NCBI RefSeq assembly: GCF_001545035.1
Contig: NZ_FCOJ02000002.1
Location: forward strand, 124,001 to 188,000
Source of the DNA: Caballeronia glebae
Lineage (GTDB): Bacteria; Pseudomonadota; Gammaproteobacteria; Burkholderiales; Burkholderiaceae
Reading direction: 5' to 3'
Length of the DNA: 64,000 nucleotides
Shown here: positions 1 to 9,219 of the stretch, in pieces
Layout: each line of letters begins with the position of its first letter
Numbering within the stretch: position 1 is the stretch's first letter
The notes under the pieces: generated by a model
Database searches by the model: none
What the model was told of the DNA's origin: nothing
What the model saw: only the letters and a program-made list of their open reading frames with translations
Program-made: the position numbers and the translations under genes

Positions 1-2440
1 CGGCGAGCCGCGCGGGCCGGACGGCGAGCGGCTCACGCTCGGCGTCGTCGGCATGGGCAAGCTGGGCGGGCGCGAGCTGAACGCATCGTCGGATATCGAT
101 CTGATCTTCGTCTATGAAGAGGACGGCGAAACCTCCGGCGGCACGCGCTCGGCGCTCACGACACAGGAATTCTTCACACGGCTCGGCAGACGGCTGATCG
201 GCGCGCTCGCGGAGATCACGCAGGACGGCTACGTGTTTCGCGTCGACATGCGGCTGCGTCCCAATGGCGATTCCGGTCCGCTCGTCTGCAGTCTCGGCAT
301 GCTCGAAGAGTATTTCTACGTGCAGGGCCGCGAATGGGAGCGCTACGCGTGGATCAAGGGCCGGCTCGTTTCGGAGACGCGCAGCGATTCCGCGAAGCGC
401 CTCGCGAAGCAACTCGAAGCCATCGCGACGCCGTTCATCTACCGGCGCTATCTCGATTATGGCGTGATCGCCGCGATCCGCTCGCTGCATCTGCAGATTC
501 GGCAGGAAGCGCGGCGGCGCGCGTCGATGCGCCCCGACAAAGCCGACGACATCAAGCTCGGTCGCGGTGGCATTCGCGAGATCGAGTTCAGTGCGCAAGT
601 TTTTCAATTGATTCGCGGCGGTCAGGCAGCGGATTTCCGTATTCGTCCGACGCTCGCGGTGCTCGAACGCGCCGCCGCGCACGGTCTGCTCGCGCCCAAC
701 GTGTGCACGGCGCTCTCCGATGCGTATCTGTTTTTGCGCACGGTCGAGCATCGGCTGCAGTACCGCAACGATGCGCAGACGCACGCGATGCCCGTCGCCG
801 ACGACGAGCGCGCGCTGCTCGCGACATCGCTCGGCTTCGCGGACTATGCCGCGCTGATGAAAACGCTCGACGCGCACCGCGAGCTCGTCGAGCAGCAGTT
901 CGACGCGATCTTCGCCGACAAGGTGAGCGGGCAGGGCGGCTGCGGCGTCGCGGAAGATTCGGCAGCGTCGTGGATCTGGAGCAGCGCGCTCGCCGACGAT
1001 TCCGCGCAGGAAGAACTCGCCGCGCGCCTCGCGGAACTCGGCTTCGCGGACCCGGCGCCGGTGCTTTCCCGTCTCACGGGCGTGTGGAATTCCGCGCGTT
1101 ACGCCGGCTTGCCTTCGCAAAGCCGCGAGCGCTTCGATATCGTCGCGCAACGGGCGCTCGAAGCGGTCCGGTCCGTCGATGCGCCGCGACGCGCCGACAC
1201 CATCACGCGGCTTTTCGATCTGCTCGAAGCCATTGGCAAACGCGGCGCGTATCTCGCGCTCCTGACCGAATATCCGGCGGCGCTCGCCCGCGTGCTGTCG
1301 GTGTTGTCGGGATCGCGCTGGGCGGCGGGCTATCTGATTCGCCACCCGCAATTGCTCGATGAATTGCTCGACGACGAAGCCATCGCCAGCCCGTTCGACT
1401 GGGCCGCGTTCAAGCGCTCGCTGATCGCGCGTCTCGACGCCGCGGAGGACGTCGAACATCAGATGGATCTGTTGCGCCACGCGCATCAGGCGGAAGTGTT
1501 CCGCATTCTGCTGATCGATCTCGCCGGCCACTTGACGGTCGAGCACGTGAGCGACCGGCTGTCCGAACTCGCCGACGCCGTGCTCGACGTCACCGTGCAG
1601 ACCGTGTGGAAGCAGTTCCCGAAGCGGCATCGCGAGACGCCGCGCTTTTCGGTCATCGCGTACGGAAAGCTCGGCGGCAAGGAACTGGGCTACGCGTCGG
1701 ACCTCGATCTCATTTTTCTCTACGACGATGCCGACGACGCGGCCTCCGACATCTACGCGATGTTCACGCGCCGCCTCATAACGTGGCTCACGTCGGCAAC
1801 GGGCGCGGGCACGCTCTTCGATGTCGACTTGCGTCTGCGGCCGAACGGGGAATCGGGCCTGCTCGTGACCGACCTCGAAACGTTTCGCCGCTATCAGATT
1901 CGCGAAGGCGACGCGGCGAACACCGCATGGGTCTGGGAGCATCAGGCGCTTTCGCGGGCGCGCTACAGCGCGGGCGATGCCGAAATCGGCGCGGAGTTCG
2001 AGCAGATTCGCGCCGACGTGCTCTTCATGGAACGCGACGCTTCCGCGCTCGCTCGCGAGATCGTGACGATGCGCGAGCGCGTCGCCGACGGTCATCCGAA
2101 TCGCAGCGAGCTGTTCGACCTGAAGCACGATCGCGGCGGCATGGTGGATATCGAGTTCATCGTGCAGTACTGGGTGCTGCTGCACGCGCGAGAGCATCGG
2201 GAATTCCTGCGCAACGCGGGCAATATCACGCTCTTGAAGATCGCCGCGAAGAGCGGATTGATCGCGGAAGAAGAAGCCGATGCGATCGGCGCGGCGTACC
2301 GGCACTACCGCAAGCTGCAACATACGCTGCGGCTCGACGGCATGGAAAAGGCGCGCGTCGATCCGGCCACGGTTCAGGGCGAACGCGAAGCGGTGACGGC
2401 GTTGTGGGACCGCGTATTCGCGGTGGCGTCGGCGGCCTGA
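1..2440 (+). CDS. glnE: Bifunctional glutamine synthetase adenylyltransferase/deadenylase, 5' end missing
   Basis: GlnE adds AMP to, and removes it from, a tyrosine of glutamine synthetase in response to PII, setting nitrogen assimilation. The frame is open through the left edge, so the N-terminus is missing; about 812 residues remain. Two nucleotidyltransferase halves are visible. The first has GMGKLGGRELN followed by SSDIDLIF near the left edge. The second has AYGKLGGKELG followed by ASDLDLIFLYD at roughly residue 560 of the visible part. Paired Asp-x-Asp catalytic motifs in two homologous halves are diagnostic of GlnE. The gene ends head-to-head with recN: the two stop codons are one base apart inside a perfect palindrome that may serve as a shared terminator. 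Family assignment is very secure. Confidence 0.97.
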   Translation, partial: GEPRGPDGERLTLGVVGMGKLGGRELNASSDIDLIFVYEEDGETSGGTRSALTTQEFFTRLGRRLIGALAEITQDGYVFRVDMRLRPNGDSGPLVCSLGMLEEYFYVQGREWERYAWIKGRLVSETRSDSAKRLAKQLEAIATPFIYRRYLDYGVIAAIRSLHLQIRQEARRRASMRPDKADDIKLGRGGIREIEFSAQVFQLIRGGQAADFRIRPTLAVLERAAAHGLLAPNVCTALSDAYLFLRTVEHRLQYRNDAQTHAMPVADDERALLATSLGFADYAALMKTLDAHRELVEQQFDAIFADKVSGQGGCGVAEDSAASWIWSSALADDSAQEELAARLAELGFADPAPVLSRLTGVWNSARYAGLPSQSRERFDIVAQRALEAVRSVDAPRRADTITRLFDLLEAIGKRGAYLALLTEYPAALARVLSVLSGSRWAAGYLIRHPQLLDELLDDEAIASPFDWAAFKRSLIARLDAAEDVEHQMDLLRHAHQAEVFRILLIDLAGHLTVEHVSDRLSELADAVLDVTVQTVWKQFPKRHRETPRFSVIAYGKLGGKELGYASDLDLIFLYDDADDAASDIYAMFTRRLITWLTSATGAGTLFDVDLRLRPNGESGLLVTDLETFRRYQIREGDAANTAWVWEHQALSRARYSAGDAEIGAEFEQIRADVLFMERDASALAREIVTMRERVADGHPNRSELFDLKHDRGGMVDIEFIVQYWVLLHAREHREFLRNAGNITLLKIAAKSGLIAEEEADAIGAAYRHYRKLQHTLRLDGMEKARVDPATVQGEREAVTALWDRVFAVASAA

Positions 2441-2451
2441 CTCAGGCCGCC
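2431..2451. terminator. Perfect palindrome spanning the convergent glnE and recN stops
   Basis: Ten-base arms GGCGGCCTGA and TCAGGCCGCC flank a single C at 2441. The glnE stop (TGA, 2438-2440) and the recN stop (TCA on this strand, 2442-2444) lie inside the arms. No long T-run follows on either side, so it is at most a weak bidirectional terminator or an RNA 3'-end stabiliser. The symmetry is seen directly; the function is inferred. Confidence 0.45.
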
Positions 2452-4094
2452 AGCATTTCCTTCGCGTGCTTGCGGGTGGTCGCGGTGATTTCGAGACCGC
2501 CGAGCATGCGCGCCACTTCCTCGATGCGCCGGCTCTTGTCGAGCGGCGTCACGGTGCTCACGGTGCCGCCGGCATCGTCGGACGATTTCGCGACCTGGAA
2601 ATGCTGATCGCCGCGCGCGGCCACTTGCGGCAAGTGCGTGACGCACAGCACCTGACGGTCGCGCCCGAGCTGATGCAAGAGACGCCCGACCACTTCCGCG
2701 ACACCGCCGCCGATGCCCGTGTCCACTTCGTCGAAGATGAGCGTGGGCGTCGGGCTCGCGGTACTCGCGATGACGGCGAGCGCAAGGCTGATACGCGCCA
2801 GTTCGCCGCCCGACGCGACTTTTGCGAGCGGCCGCAGCGCGACGCCCGCGTGACCCGCGACGCGGAATTCGATTTGTTCCAGGCCGTTCGCGCCGCCTTC
2901 GGCGAGCGGCACGAGCGCGACGTCGAAGCTGCCGCCCGCCATCGACAGTTCCTGCATGCCTTCCGTGACCGCTTTCGATAGATTCTTCGCGGCCTTCGCG
3001 CGCGCCTTCGACAACACCCTGGCCTGCACGAGATATTCGCTCTGCGCTTTTTCGGCGGCGGCATTGAGCGCGTCGAGATCGGCGGCGGCGTCGAGTTCGG
3101 CGAGCTGGCGGCGGCGCGCGTCGTGCTCCTCGGGCAGCGTTTCGGGCTGCAGCCGGAACTTGCGCGCGGTCGAATGCAGTTGATCCATGCGTCTTTCGAC
3201 TTGCGCGAGCCGGTCCGGATCGAGCTCCAGCCGCTGCGCGTAATGCGACAGCGAATACGACGCTTCCTGCAACTGGATCTCCGCCGGTTCGAGCGACGCG
3301 AGCACGTCGTTCAGTGCGGGATCGATATCGGCGAGGCCACGCAGCTTCGAGATGATGGCGCCGAGCTGCGAGATCATCGCCTCGTCGGATTCGGAGAGCG
3401 CGCCGAGCGCGCCCTGCACGCCGTCGATGAGACTCGCCGAATGCGAGAGCCGGTGTTGCTCCGCGCTCACTTCTTCCCATTCGCCCGGCTGCGGCGCGAG
3501 CTTGTCGAATTCGCTCAGTTGCCACGCGAGACGCTCGCGTTCCAGTTGCAGTTCGCGGTCGCGGCTTTGCGCGGTTTCGACGGCCTGCTGCGCCTCACGC
3601 ACGGCGCGCCATGCGCGATTCACCGCGCCGGCCGCATCGAGCAACTGGGCGTGCGTGTCGAAGAGTTCGCGTTGCGCGTCCGGGCGCACCAACAACTGGT
3701 GCGCGTGCTGGCCGTGAATATCGACGAGCATTTCGCCCACTTCGCGCAACTGCGCGAGCGTCGCGGGCGTGCCGTTGATGAACGCACGCGAGCGGCCGCC
3801 CGAATCGATCACACGCCGCAGCATGACCGAGTCGCTGTCTTGCGTGAGCGCGTGCTCTTCCAGCCAGCGCGTTACTTGAGGATACGTGCCGAATTCGGCG
3901 GTGATGTCCGCGCGCGTCTGACCGGTGCGCACGACGCTCGCGTCGGCGCGCGCACCGAGCGTGAGGGCGAGGGCGTCGATCAGGATCGACTTGCCCGCGC
4001 CGGTTTCACCCGAAAAGACCGTGAAGCCTGGATCGAAATCGATGTCCAGCGTGGCGACGATGACGAAATCTCGAATGGAAAGATGACGGAGCAT
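2442..4094 (-). CDS. recN: DNA repair protein RecN
   Basis: RecN is an SMC-like ATPase acting early in double-strand-break recombination repair. The 550 residues match the family's normal length. The Walker A motif GETGAGKS is at residues 29-36. A long coiled-coil-rich middle rich in Gln, Glu, Arg and Leu follows, and the Walker B region LIFDEVDTGIGG lies at about 452-463. The ATG start is followed at once by the typical LRHLSIRDFVIV opening. The gene lies 44 bases downstream of nadK on the same strand, so a nadK-recN operon is likely. Its stop is one base from that of glnE. No LexA-type box was recognised by eye. Identity is very secure. Confidence 0.97.
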   Translation of the reverse strand: MLRHLSIRDFVIVATLDIDFDPGFTVFSGETGAGKSILIDALALTLGARADASVVRTGQTRADITAEFGTYPQVTRWLEEHALTQDSDSVMLRRVIDSGGRSRAFINGTPATLAQLREVGEMLVDIHGQHAHQLLVRPDAQRELFDTHAQLLDAAGAVNRAWRAVREAQQAVETAQSRDRELQLERERLAWQLSEFDKLAPQPGEWEEVSAEQHRLSHSASLIDGVQGALGALSESDEAMISQLGAIISKLRGLADIDPALNDVLASLEPAEIQLQEASYSLSHYAQRLELDPDRLAQVERRMDQLHSTARKFRLQPETLPEEHDARRRQLAELDAAADLDALNAAAEKAQSEYLVQARVLSKARAKAAKNLSKAVTEGMQELSMAGGSFDVALVPLAEGGANGLEQIEFRVAGHAGVALRPLAKVASGGELARISLALAVIASTASPTPTLIFDEVDTGIGGGVAEVVGRLLHQLGRDRQVLCVTHLPQVAARGDQHFQVAKSSDDAGGTVSTVTPLDKSRRIEEVARMLGGLEITATTRKHAKEMLAA

Positions 4095-4138
4095 GGACGC
4101 TTCGGGGAAGGGGATTCGGGATTCGGGAGACGAGTGGA

Positions 4139-5035
4139 TCAGAGCGCCGATGAGTCCTGCGACGGATGCTCGTTCCAGTGCAACTTCTTGCGCAGCGTGG
4201 CGTAGGTGCTGTAGCCGACCGGATGCAGCACCGGCACCGTGTGCTTCGAGCGCCGCACTTCGATGGCGTCGTTCAGCTCGACGGCGGTGAACGACTGCAT
4301 GTCGAAGTTCACGTTGACGTCGCGCCCGCCGATGATCTGAATGGTCACTTTCGAATCGTCGGACAGCACGATCGGACGGTTCGACAGCGAATGCGGCGCG
4401 ATCGGCACGAGCACGAAGCCTTGCAACTGCGGATGGAGAATCGGCCCCGCCGACGACAACGCGTAGGCCGTCGAGCCGGTTGGCGTCGCGACGATCAGGC
4501 CGTCCGAGCGCTGGTTGTACATGAAATGGCCGTCCACCGACACGCGCAGCTCCGCCATGCCGGAAAAGCCGCTGCGATTCACCACGACGTCGTTGAATGC
4601 GAGCGCGTGGTAAATCGGCTTGTCGTTGCGAACGATGCGCGCTTCGAGCAGGCTGCGCTCCTCGCGCTCGAACTGGCCGGCGAGCATCTGCGGGACGATC
4701 TCCTGCATGGCCTTGAGCGGGATGTCGGTGATGAAGCCGAGCCGGCCGTGATTCACGCCGATGAGCGGCGTCTTGTACGGCGCAAGTTGCCGGCCGATGC
4801 CGAGCATCGTGCCGTCGCCGCCGAGCACGATCGCGACGTCCGCGCGCGCGCCCATCTCGGCGATGGAAAGCGCCGGGAATTCCGTCACGCCCACGTCTTT
4901 CGCGGTGCCCGCCTCGAACACGACCTCGAAGCCCTGCTTCGCCAGGAGATCGGCGAGCGATCTCAGCGGCGCCTCGATGCCTGGCGTGTTGGTGCGCCCC
5001 ACGAGGGCGACGGTCTTGAATTGGCCAATTTGCAT
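4139..5035 (-). CDS. nadK: NAD kinase
   Basis: NadK phosphorylates NAD to NADP in the cytoplasm. The 298 residues carry the family signature GGDGT at 72-76, a [10 protein letters not shown] segment, and [14 protein letters not shown], which forms the NAD pocket. Length is typical of proteobacterial NAD kinases. The start is an ATG giving [14 protein letters not shown], with the first beta strand directly after it. It is transcribed leftward ahead of recN and divergently from hrcA; the roughly 190 bases between nadK and hrcA must hold both promoters. The nadK-recN-hrcA arrangement is common in proteobacteria. Confidence 0.97.
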   Translation of the reverse strand: MQIGQFKTVALVGRTNTPGIEAPLRSLADLLAKQGFEVVFEAGTAKDVGVTEFPALSIAEMGARADVAIVLGGDGTMLGIGRQLAPYKTPLIGVNHGRLGFITDIPLKAMQEIVPQMLAGQFEREERSLLEARIVRNDKPIYHALAFNDVVVNRSGFSGMAELRVSVDGHFMYNQRSDGLIVATPTGSTAYALSSAGPILHPQLQGFVLVPIAPHSLSNRPIVLSDDSKVTIQIIGGRDVNVNFDMQSFTAVELNDAIEVRRSKHTVPVLHPVGYSTYATLRKKLHWNEHPSQDSSAL

Positions 5036-5209
5036 GCCGGCATTACACCATAGTCAGAGAGCGAAAAGAACCGTGGACGATGGCCGCCGGCCGTGTCGCC
5101 GCAAGACCGTGCGACGTTGCGCCGGCACGCCCGCCGTTTCTCGCTAGAATGGAGCGGACATTGAATGCCCGGCATCCGGCGCGGCTCGCCGCTAGCCGAC
5201 ACGTTGAGC

Positions 5210-5215
5210 TAAAAT
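5210..5215 (+). promoter_or_regulatory. Candidate -10 element of hrcA
   Basis: TAAAAT sits with its last base seven bases before the hrcA ATG at 5222. If used, transcription would begin at or next to the start codon, giving a leaderless or near-leaderless mRNA. No convincing -35 hexamer was found at 16-18 bases upstream, so this is a suggestion only. Confidence 0.35.
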
Positions 5216-5221
5216 TTGCCC

Positions 5222-6238
5222 ATGCTAGACCCACGTGCACAAACCCTCCTCAAAACGTTGATCGAGCGCTATATCGCCGAAGGTCAGCCGGTCGGTTCGC
5301 GCACGTTATCACGTCATTCGGGCCTCGAACTGAGCCCCGCGACAATCCGCAACGTGATGTCGGATCTCGAAGAGCTCGGGCTCGTCGCGAGTCCGCATAC
5401 GTCGGCGGGACGCATTCCCACGCCGCGCGGCTACCGGGTTTTCGTGGACACGATGCTGACTGTGGAAGCACCCGAAGACGAGGCCATGACCACTGCGGTC
5501 AAGACCCGTTTGCAGGGCGAGGAACCGCAGAAGATCGTCGCGGCGGCGGCGAGCGTGCTGTCCAGTCTGTCGTCGTTCGCCGGCGTCGTGCTCACGCCGC
5601 GCCGCAGCCACATGTTCAAGCAGATCGAATTCATGCGGCTGTCCGACAAGCGCATTCTGCTCATCATCGTGACGCCGGAAGGCGACGTGCAAAACCGCAT
5701 GATGGCGACGCAGCGCGACTACTCGCCTTCGCAGCTCGTCGAAGCCTCCAATTACATCAACGCGCATTTCGCGGGCCTGTCCTTCGACGAAGTACGCCGG
5801 CGCCTGCGCGAGGAAATCGACCAGTTGCGCGGCGACATGACCACGCTGATGCAGGCCGCCGTGGTCGCGAGCACTGCCGAGACCGATCCCACGGACACCG
5901 TGCTCATTTCCGGCGAGCGCAACCTGCTCGAAGTGGCGGACCTTTCGTCCGACATGGCGCGGCTGCGCAAGCTTTTCGACCTGTTCGACCAAAAGACGAG
6001 CCTCCTGCAATTGCTGGATGTATCGAGTCACGCGCAAGGCGTGCAGATTTTCATCGGCGGCGAGAGCAATCTCGTGCCGATCGAGGAAATGAGCGTCGTG
6101 ACGGCGCCCTACGAGGTCAACGGGAGGATCGTCGGTACGCTCGGCGTGATCGGCCCGACGCGCATGGCGTACAACCGCGTGATTCCGATCGTGGATATCA
6201 CCGCGCGCCTGCTCTCGCTGTCGCTCAGTCATCAGTGA
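5222..6238 (+). CDS. hrcA: Heat-inducible transcription repressor HrcA
   Basis: HrcA represses class I heat-shock genes by binding CIRCE operators and is itself folded by GroEL. The protein is 338 residues, a normal family length. It has an N-terminal winged helix ([20 protein letters not shown] and the following DNA-contact helix [16 protein letters not shown]) and a C-terminal GAF-like dimerisation domain with [17 protein letters not shown] chose the ATG at 5222 giving [10 protein letters not shown]; a TTG two codons upstream is also in frame. No Shine-Dalgarno sequence is evident and a -10-like TAAAAT ends at 5215. It opens the heat-shock block, but I see no CIRCE element before grpE or dnaK, so its target (probably groESL) lies outside the window. 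Confidence 0.96.
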   Translation: MLDPRAQTLLKTLIERYIAEGQPVGSRTLSRHSGLELSPATIRNVMSDLEELGLVASPHTSAGRIPTPRGYRVFVDTMLTVEAPEDEAMTTAVKTRLQGEEPQKIVAAAASVLSSLSSFAGVVLTPRRSHMFKQIEFMRLSDKRILLIIVTPEGDVQNRMMATQRDYSPSQLVEASNYINAHFAGLSFDEVRRRLREEIDQLRGDMTTLMQAAVVASTAETDPTDTVLISGERNLLEVADLSSDMARLRKLFDLFDQKTSLLQLLDVSSHAQGVQIFIGGESNLVPIEEMSVVTAPYEVNGRIVGTLGVIGPTRMAYNRVIPIVDITARLLSLSLSHQ

Positions 6239-6323
6239 CGCTGCATTCCCGGGTATCGTGACGTGCCGGGCGCGGCTGCGCCACTCAGCCATTCGGCCAA
6301 TGATGCGCGTCCGGGCGCGCCGC

Positions 6324-6329
6324 TATAAT
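6324..6329 (+). promoter_or_regulatory. Candidate -10 element of hemH
   Basis: A consensus TATAAT lies 42 bases before the hemH start codon in the 132-base gap after hrcA. The -35 region is poor. It suggests hemH can be transcribed separately from hrcA. Confidence 0.4.
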
Positions 6330-6370
6330 GGTCTTCACCTTTTCGACGACCACTCCGGCCCGCTTGCCCT

Positions 6371-7438
6371 ATGCGTTTCGACCTCGAGTTGCCCTCGCAG
6401 CCCAGCGCTTCGCATCGCGTCGCGGTGCTGCTGATCAATCTCGGCACGCCGGACGCGCCCACGCCGCGGGCGGTGCGCAAATATCTGGCGCAATTCCTGT
6501 CCGATCCGCGCGTCGTCGAAATTCCCTCATTCGTGTGGCAGTTCATTTTGCGCGGGCTGATCCTGCCGTTTCGCGGACGCGCGTCGGCGAAGAAGTACGC
6601 GCAAGTGTGGTTGCCGGAAGGTTCCCCGCTGCGCGTGCACACGGAAAAGCAGGTCGACGGTTTGCGGCGGCTGTTCGCGGCGAACGACTATCACGTGATC
6701 GTCGACTATGCGATGCGCTACGGCACGCCCGGCATCGGCGCGATGCTCAACCGGCTGAAGCTCGAAGGCGCCGACCGCATCCTTCTCTTGCCGATGTATC
6801 CGCAGTACTCGTCGTCAACAACGGCGACCGCCTTCGACGACGCGTTCGCCGCATTGAAGCGCGTGCGCAACCAGCCGGAAATCCGCACGATTCGCCATTA
6901 CGCGGACCACCCTGCTTATATCGCGGCGCTCGCGGAACAGGTGCGCGACTATTGGCGGCACCACGGTCAGCCGGACTTTGCGGCGGGCGACAAGCTCGTG
7001 CTGAGCTTCCACGGCGTGCCGAAGCGCACGATGGATCTCGGCGACCCGTATCACGAGCAGTGCCAGTTGACCGGTTCGTTGCTCACGGCCGCGCTCGGGC
7101 TCACGCCGGTCGAATGCCGCGTGACGTTCCAGTCCCGTTTCGGCCGCGCGGAGTGGCTTCAGCCGTACACCGCGCCGACGATCGCGGAACTCGGCGCGGG
7201 CGGCGTCTCGCGCGTGGACGTGTTCTGTCCCGGCTTCACGGCGGATTGCCTGGAGACGATCGAGGAAATCGGCATCGAGGTGCGCGACGAATTCTTGAAG
7301 GCGGGCGGCAAGCATTTTCACCGGATTGCCTGCCTCAACACGGCGCCCGCGTGGATCAAGGCGCTGGGCGAAATCGCCGCGCAACATCTTCAGGGATGGC
7401 CCGTGCAGACCGCGCAGCCGCTCACCGCAGTGGCCTGA
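6371..7438 (+). CDS. hemH: Ferrochelatase
   Basis: HemH inserts ferrous iron into protoporphyrin IX, the last step of protoheme synthesis, at the inner membrane surface. The 355 residues open with [14 protein letters not shown], the family's N-terminal signature, and carry the catalytic histidine at about position 214 in [10 protein letters not shown]. The motif FQSRFG, followed by W-L-Q-P-Y-T and later [11 protein letters not shown], is also classical. Length is typical. It lies between hrcA and the Hsp15 gene, 25 bases before hslR, so it is probably co-transcribed with hslR. Placing hemH inside a heat-shock cluster is a known burkholderial arrangement rather than an oddity of this strain. 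Confidence 0.97.
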   Translation: MRFDLELPSQPSASHRVAVLLINLGTPDAPTPRAVRKYLAQFLSDPRVVEIPSFVWQFILRGLILPFRGRASAKKYAQVWLPEGSPLRVHTEKQVDGLRRLFAANDYHVIVDYAMRYGTPGIGAMLNRLKLEGADRILLLPMYPQYSSSTTATAFDDAFAALKRVRNQPEIRTIRHYADHPAYIAALAEQVRDYWRHHGQPDFAAGDKLVLSFHGVPKRTMDLGDPYHEQCQLTGSLLTAALGLTPVECRVTFQSRFGRAEWLQPYTAPTIAELGAGGVSRVDVFCPGFTADCLETIEEIGIEVRDEFLKAGGKHFHRIACLNTAPAWIKALGEIAAQHLQGWPVQTAQPLTAVA

Positions 7439-7463
7439 GCACGGCTTTTTCGAGCATTTACCG

Positions 7464-7871
7464 ATGAACTACAAGATTTCGACGGAACCCGACGCGCGTT
7501 TGCGCATCGATAAATGGCTGTGGGCGGCGCGTTTCTTCAAGACGCGATCGCTCGCGAGCGATGCGGTCGAGAAGGGCCGCGTGAAGATCGGCGGGGCGAA
7601 CGTGAAGCCGTCGAAGGATGTGCGTGTCGGCGATATCGTCGAGATCGATATTGAGCGGCTGGTATGGCAGGTCGAAGTGCTGGGCCTGTGCGACGTGCGC
7701 GGCCCGGCGACGGTCGCGCAGACGCTCTACGCCGAAACCGGGGAAGGCCGCGCGAAACGCGTGGCCGAGGCCGAGCGCCGCAAGAATTTTCGCGAACCCA
7801 CGTCGGCGTTGCAGGGCAGGCCGACGAAGCGCGACCGGCGCACTATCGACAAATTTTCTCGTTCGGATTGA
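7464..7871 (+). CDS. hslR: Hsp15-like S4-domain RNA-binding heat-shock protein
   Basis: Hsp15 binds free 50S ribosomal subunits carrying a nascent chain, helping recycle stalled large subunits after heat shock. The protein is 135 residues, close to the E. coli homologue. An S4 RNA-binding fold spans residues 10-75, with RIDKWLWAARFFKTRSLA and GRVKIGG. The C-terminal third is lysine/arginine rich, as in known Hsp15. I chose the ATG at 7464 (MNYKISTEPD); the frame is open upstream into hemH, but that part has no S4-like sequence. Its last 29 bases overlap, antisense, the end of a predicted 53-residue ORF on the minus strand. Confidence 0.9.
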   Translation: MNYKISTEPDARLRIDKWLWAARFFKTRSLASDAVEKGRVKIGGANVKPSKDVRVGDIVEIDIERLVWQVEVLGLCDVRGPATVAQTLYAETGEGRAKRVAEAERRKNFREPTSALQGRPTKRDRRTIDKFSRSD

Positions 7872-8004
7872 AGTAGCTTTCGATGGTCGCGTGAACGCCG
7901 CCGTACTCGGTGTTACGGTCGGTCACGACGCCGGACATGCAGATGGTGGTCGTTCCCGCAACGAGTACCAGGGCGACCACCGCGATAGCAAAGGTCAGTT
8001 TCAT
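7843..8004 (-). CDS. Predicted 53-residue hydrophobic small protein, function unknown
   Basis: A complete ATG-to-TAG frame encodes 53 residues. It opens with the hydrophobic stretch MKLTFAIAVVALVLVAG, which looks like a signal anchor or uncleaved signal peptide, followed by a polar tail containing TEYGGVHATIESYF and two cysteines (positions 22 and 52). GGGGA sits four bases before the ATG. The last 29 bases overlap the 3' end of hslR on the opposite strand. I do not recognise a family. The membrane-like N-terminus and ribosome site argue for a real gene, but nothing here proves expression. Upstream there is over 350 bases of non-coding sequence before grpE. Confidence 0.55.
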   Translation of the reverse strand: MKLTFAIAVVALVLVAGTTTICMSGVVTDRNTEYGGVHATIESYFNPNEKICR

Positions 8005-8251
8005 GGTATCCCCGGAGAGCGGGTTGCCCGGTCAGAAAGCGGCCGGATCAGGAAACAGGCAAGGGCTGTAAGCGGTTTGAAGCATTTCGTAGGATTAGGG
8101 TAAACGTGCGTCCTGCGGTGCTTGTTTGAAGTGTAGGCGACTAAGGGCTTCCCCTCAATCTGAAAATTGCGCGCTGTGGCGAAGTCTGCGTTGCCGGTCA
8201 TTTCGGCGCCATCTGGGCGTTGACATTTGTCCGAAAAACTCGCTTTGAAGG
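8005..8251. other. Non-coding gap between the small minus-strand gene and the grpE promoter
   Basis: No reading frame with a credible start and ribosome site, no CIRCE operator and no strong hairpin-plus-T terminator were seen here. It presumably carries the promoter of the leftward 53-residue gene. Confidence 0.5.
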
Positions 8252-8279
8252 CTTGAAAAAGCTCTCGAAGCCCCAATTT
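8252..8279 (+). promoter_or_regulatory. Sigma-32 (RpoH) type promoter of grpE
   Basis: CTTGAAA (8252-8258), twelve bases, then CCCCAATTT (8271-8279). This closely matches the RpoH consensus CTTGAAA, a spacer of about 12-15, then CCCCATNT. The likely transcription start is about 80 bases before the grpE ATG, so the leader is untranslated. The match is seen directly; use by RpoH is inferred from the consensus and from the gene it precedes. Confidence 0.8.
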
Positions 8280-8366
8280 CGGCCGTTAGTGCGAAAAACG
8301 CGGCCGATATTTTCGTCTGGCCGCTTTCGCAGCCGATTTAACCCACAGCAATGCATATTCAGCGAC

Positions 8367-8969
8367 ATGGAAAACACGCAAGAGAATTCAGCGAGCCAGA
8401 ACCCGGCGCCCGCCGACGATAACGCGCGCCAGTCCGCCGAGCCGACCAACGCGGCCGCTCAAGCGCCTCAGGGCGCATCCGCCAACGCGGCCGCTGCGCC
8501 GCAAGCCGCGCCGAACGAGGCTGAAGCTGCGCTCGCCGAAGCGCAGGCCGCCATCGCCGCACTCAAGGAAGAATTCCTGCGCGCGAAGGCCGAGACGGAA
8601 AACGTGCGCCGCCGCAGCCAGGAAGACGTCTCGAAGGCGCATAAATTTGCCATCGAGAATTTCGCGGAAAACCTGTTGCCGGTGCTCGACAGCCTCGAAG
8701 CCGCGCTAGCCGACCAGTCGACGGATCTCGCCAAGGTTCGCGAGGGCGTCGAACTGACGTTGCGCCAGCTTACCGGCGCGCTGGAGAAAGGCCGCGTGAT
8801 CGCGCTGAATCCGGTCGGCGAGAAATTCGATCCGCATCGCCATCAGGCTATCTCGATGGTGCCGGCCGAACAGGATCCGAATACCGTCGTTTCGGTGCTG
8901 CAAAAGGGCTACGTCATCGCGGACCGCGTGTTGCGTCCGGCGCTCGTGACCGTCGCGGCGCCGAAGTAA
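8367..8969 (+). CDS. grpE: Nucleotide exchange factor GrpE
   Basis: GrpE is the homodimeric exchange factor that releases ADP from DnaK. The 200-residue protein has a low-complexity Ala/Gln/Pro-rich N-terminal tail (residues 1-50), a long coiled-coil segment with [20 protein letters not shown], then the compact beta domain ending in [17 protein letters not shown], a near-invariant family signature. I chose the ATG at 8367 ([10 protein letters not shown]): the in-frame extension to 8220 would run through the sigma-32 promoter. The Shine-Dalgarno is weak. The gene is followed by dnaK after 250 bases, with its own heat-shock promoter in between. Confidence 0.96.
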   Translation: MENTQENSASQNPAPADDNARQSAEPTNAAAQAPQGASANAAAAPQAAPNEAEAALAEAQAAIAALKEEFLRAKAETENVRRRSQEDVSKAHKFAIENFAENLLPVLDSLEAALADQSTDLAKVREGVELTLRQLTGALEKGRVIALNPVGEKFDPHRHQAISMVPAEQDPNTVVSVLQKGYVIADRVLRPALVTVAAPK

Positions 8970-9075
8970 CGCATCCCGAGGCGATCATGGCCAGCGCGCG
9001 CCCGTTCTGCGCTTCGCGCGGCATCGCGCGCCGGCCGTCGCACGAAAAAACTATAGACCGCATCGTTTGCAGGGT

Positions 9076-9105
9076 CTTGAAATCGAACCTGGCGCACTTA
9101 TCTTG
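9076..9105 (+). promoter_or_regulatory. Sigma-32 (RpoH) type promoter of dnaK
   Basis: CTTG (9076-9079, reading CTTGAAA), 17 bases, then CTTATCTTG (9097-9105). This fits the alpha/beta-proteobacterial heat-shock consensus CTTG-N17-CYTATNTNNG at every fixed position. It lies in the grpE-dnaK gap about 115 bases before the dnaK ATG and implies dnaK can be transcribed without grpE. Confidence 0.8.
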
Positions 9106-9219
9106 CGTACAGGTATGAATTTTGGGCGTTCGGCCCGGTAAATCGGCAAAAGCCGGCGTCAGGCACGACACACCGCCGGCCGCAACGCCAATGCGATCAA
9201 AGCTAGGAGAGTATAAAAA

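Noticed and set aside
8970-9219. CIRCE operator before dnaK
   Set aside because: No TTAGCACTC-N9-GAGTGCTAA-like repeat is present; the gap holds a sigma-32 promoter instead.
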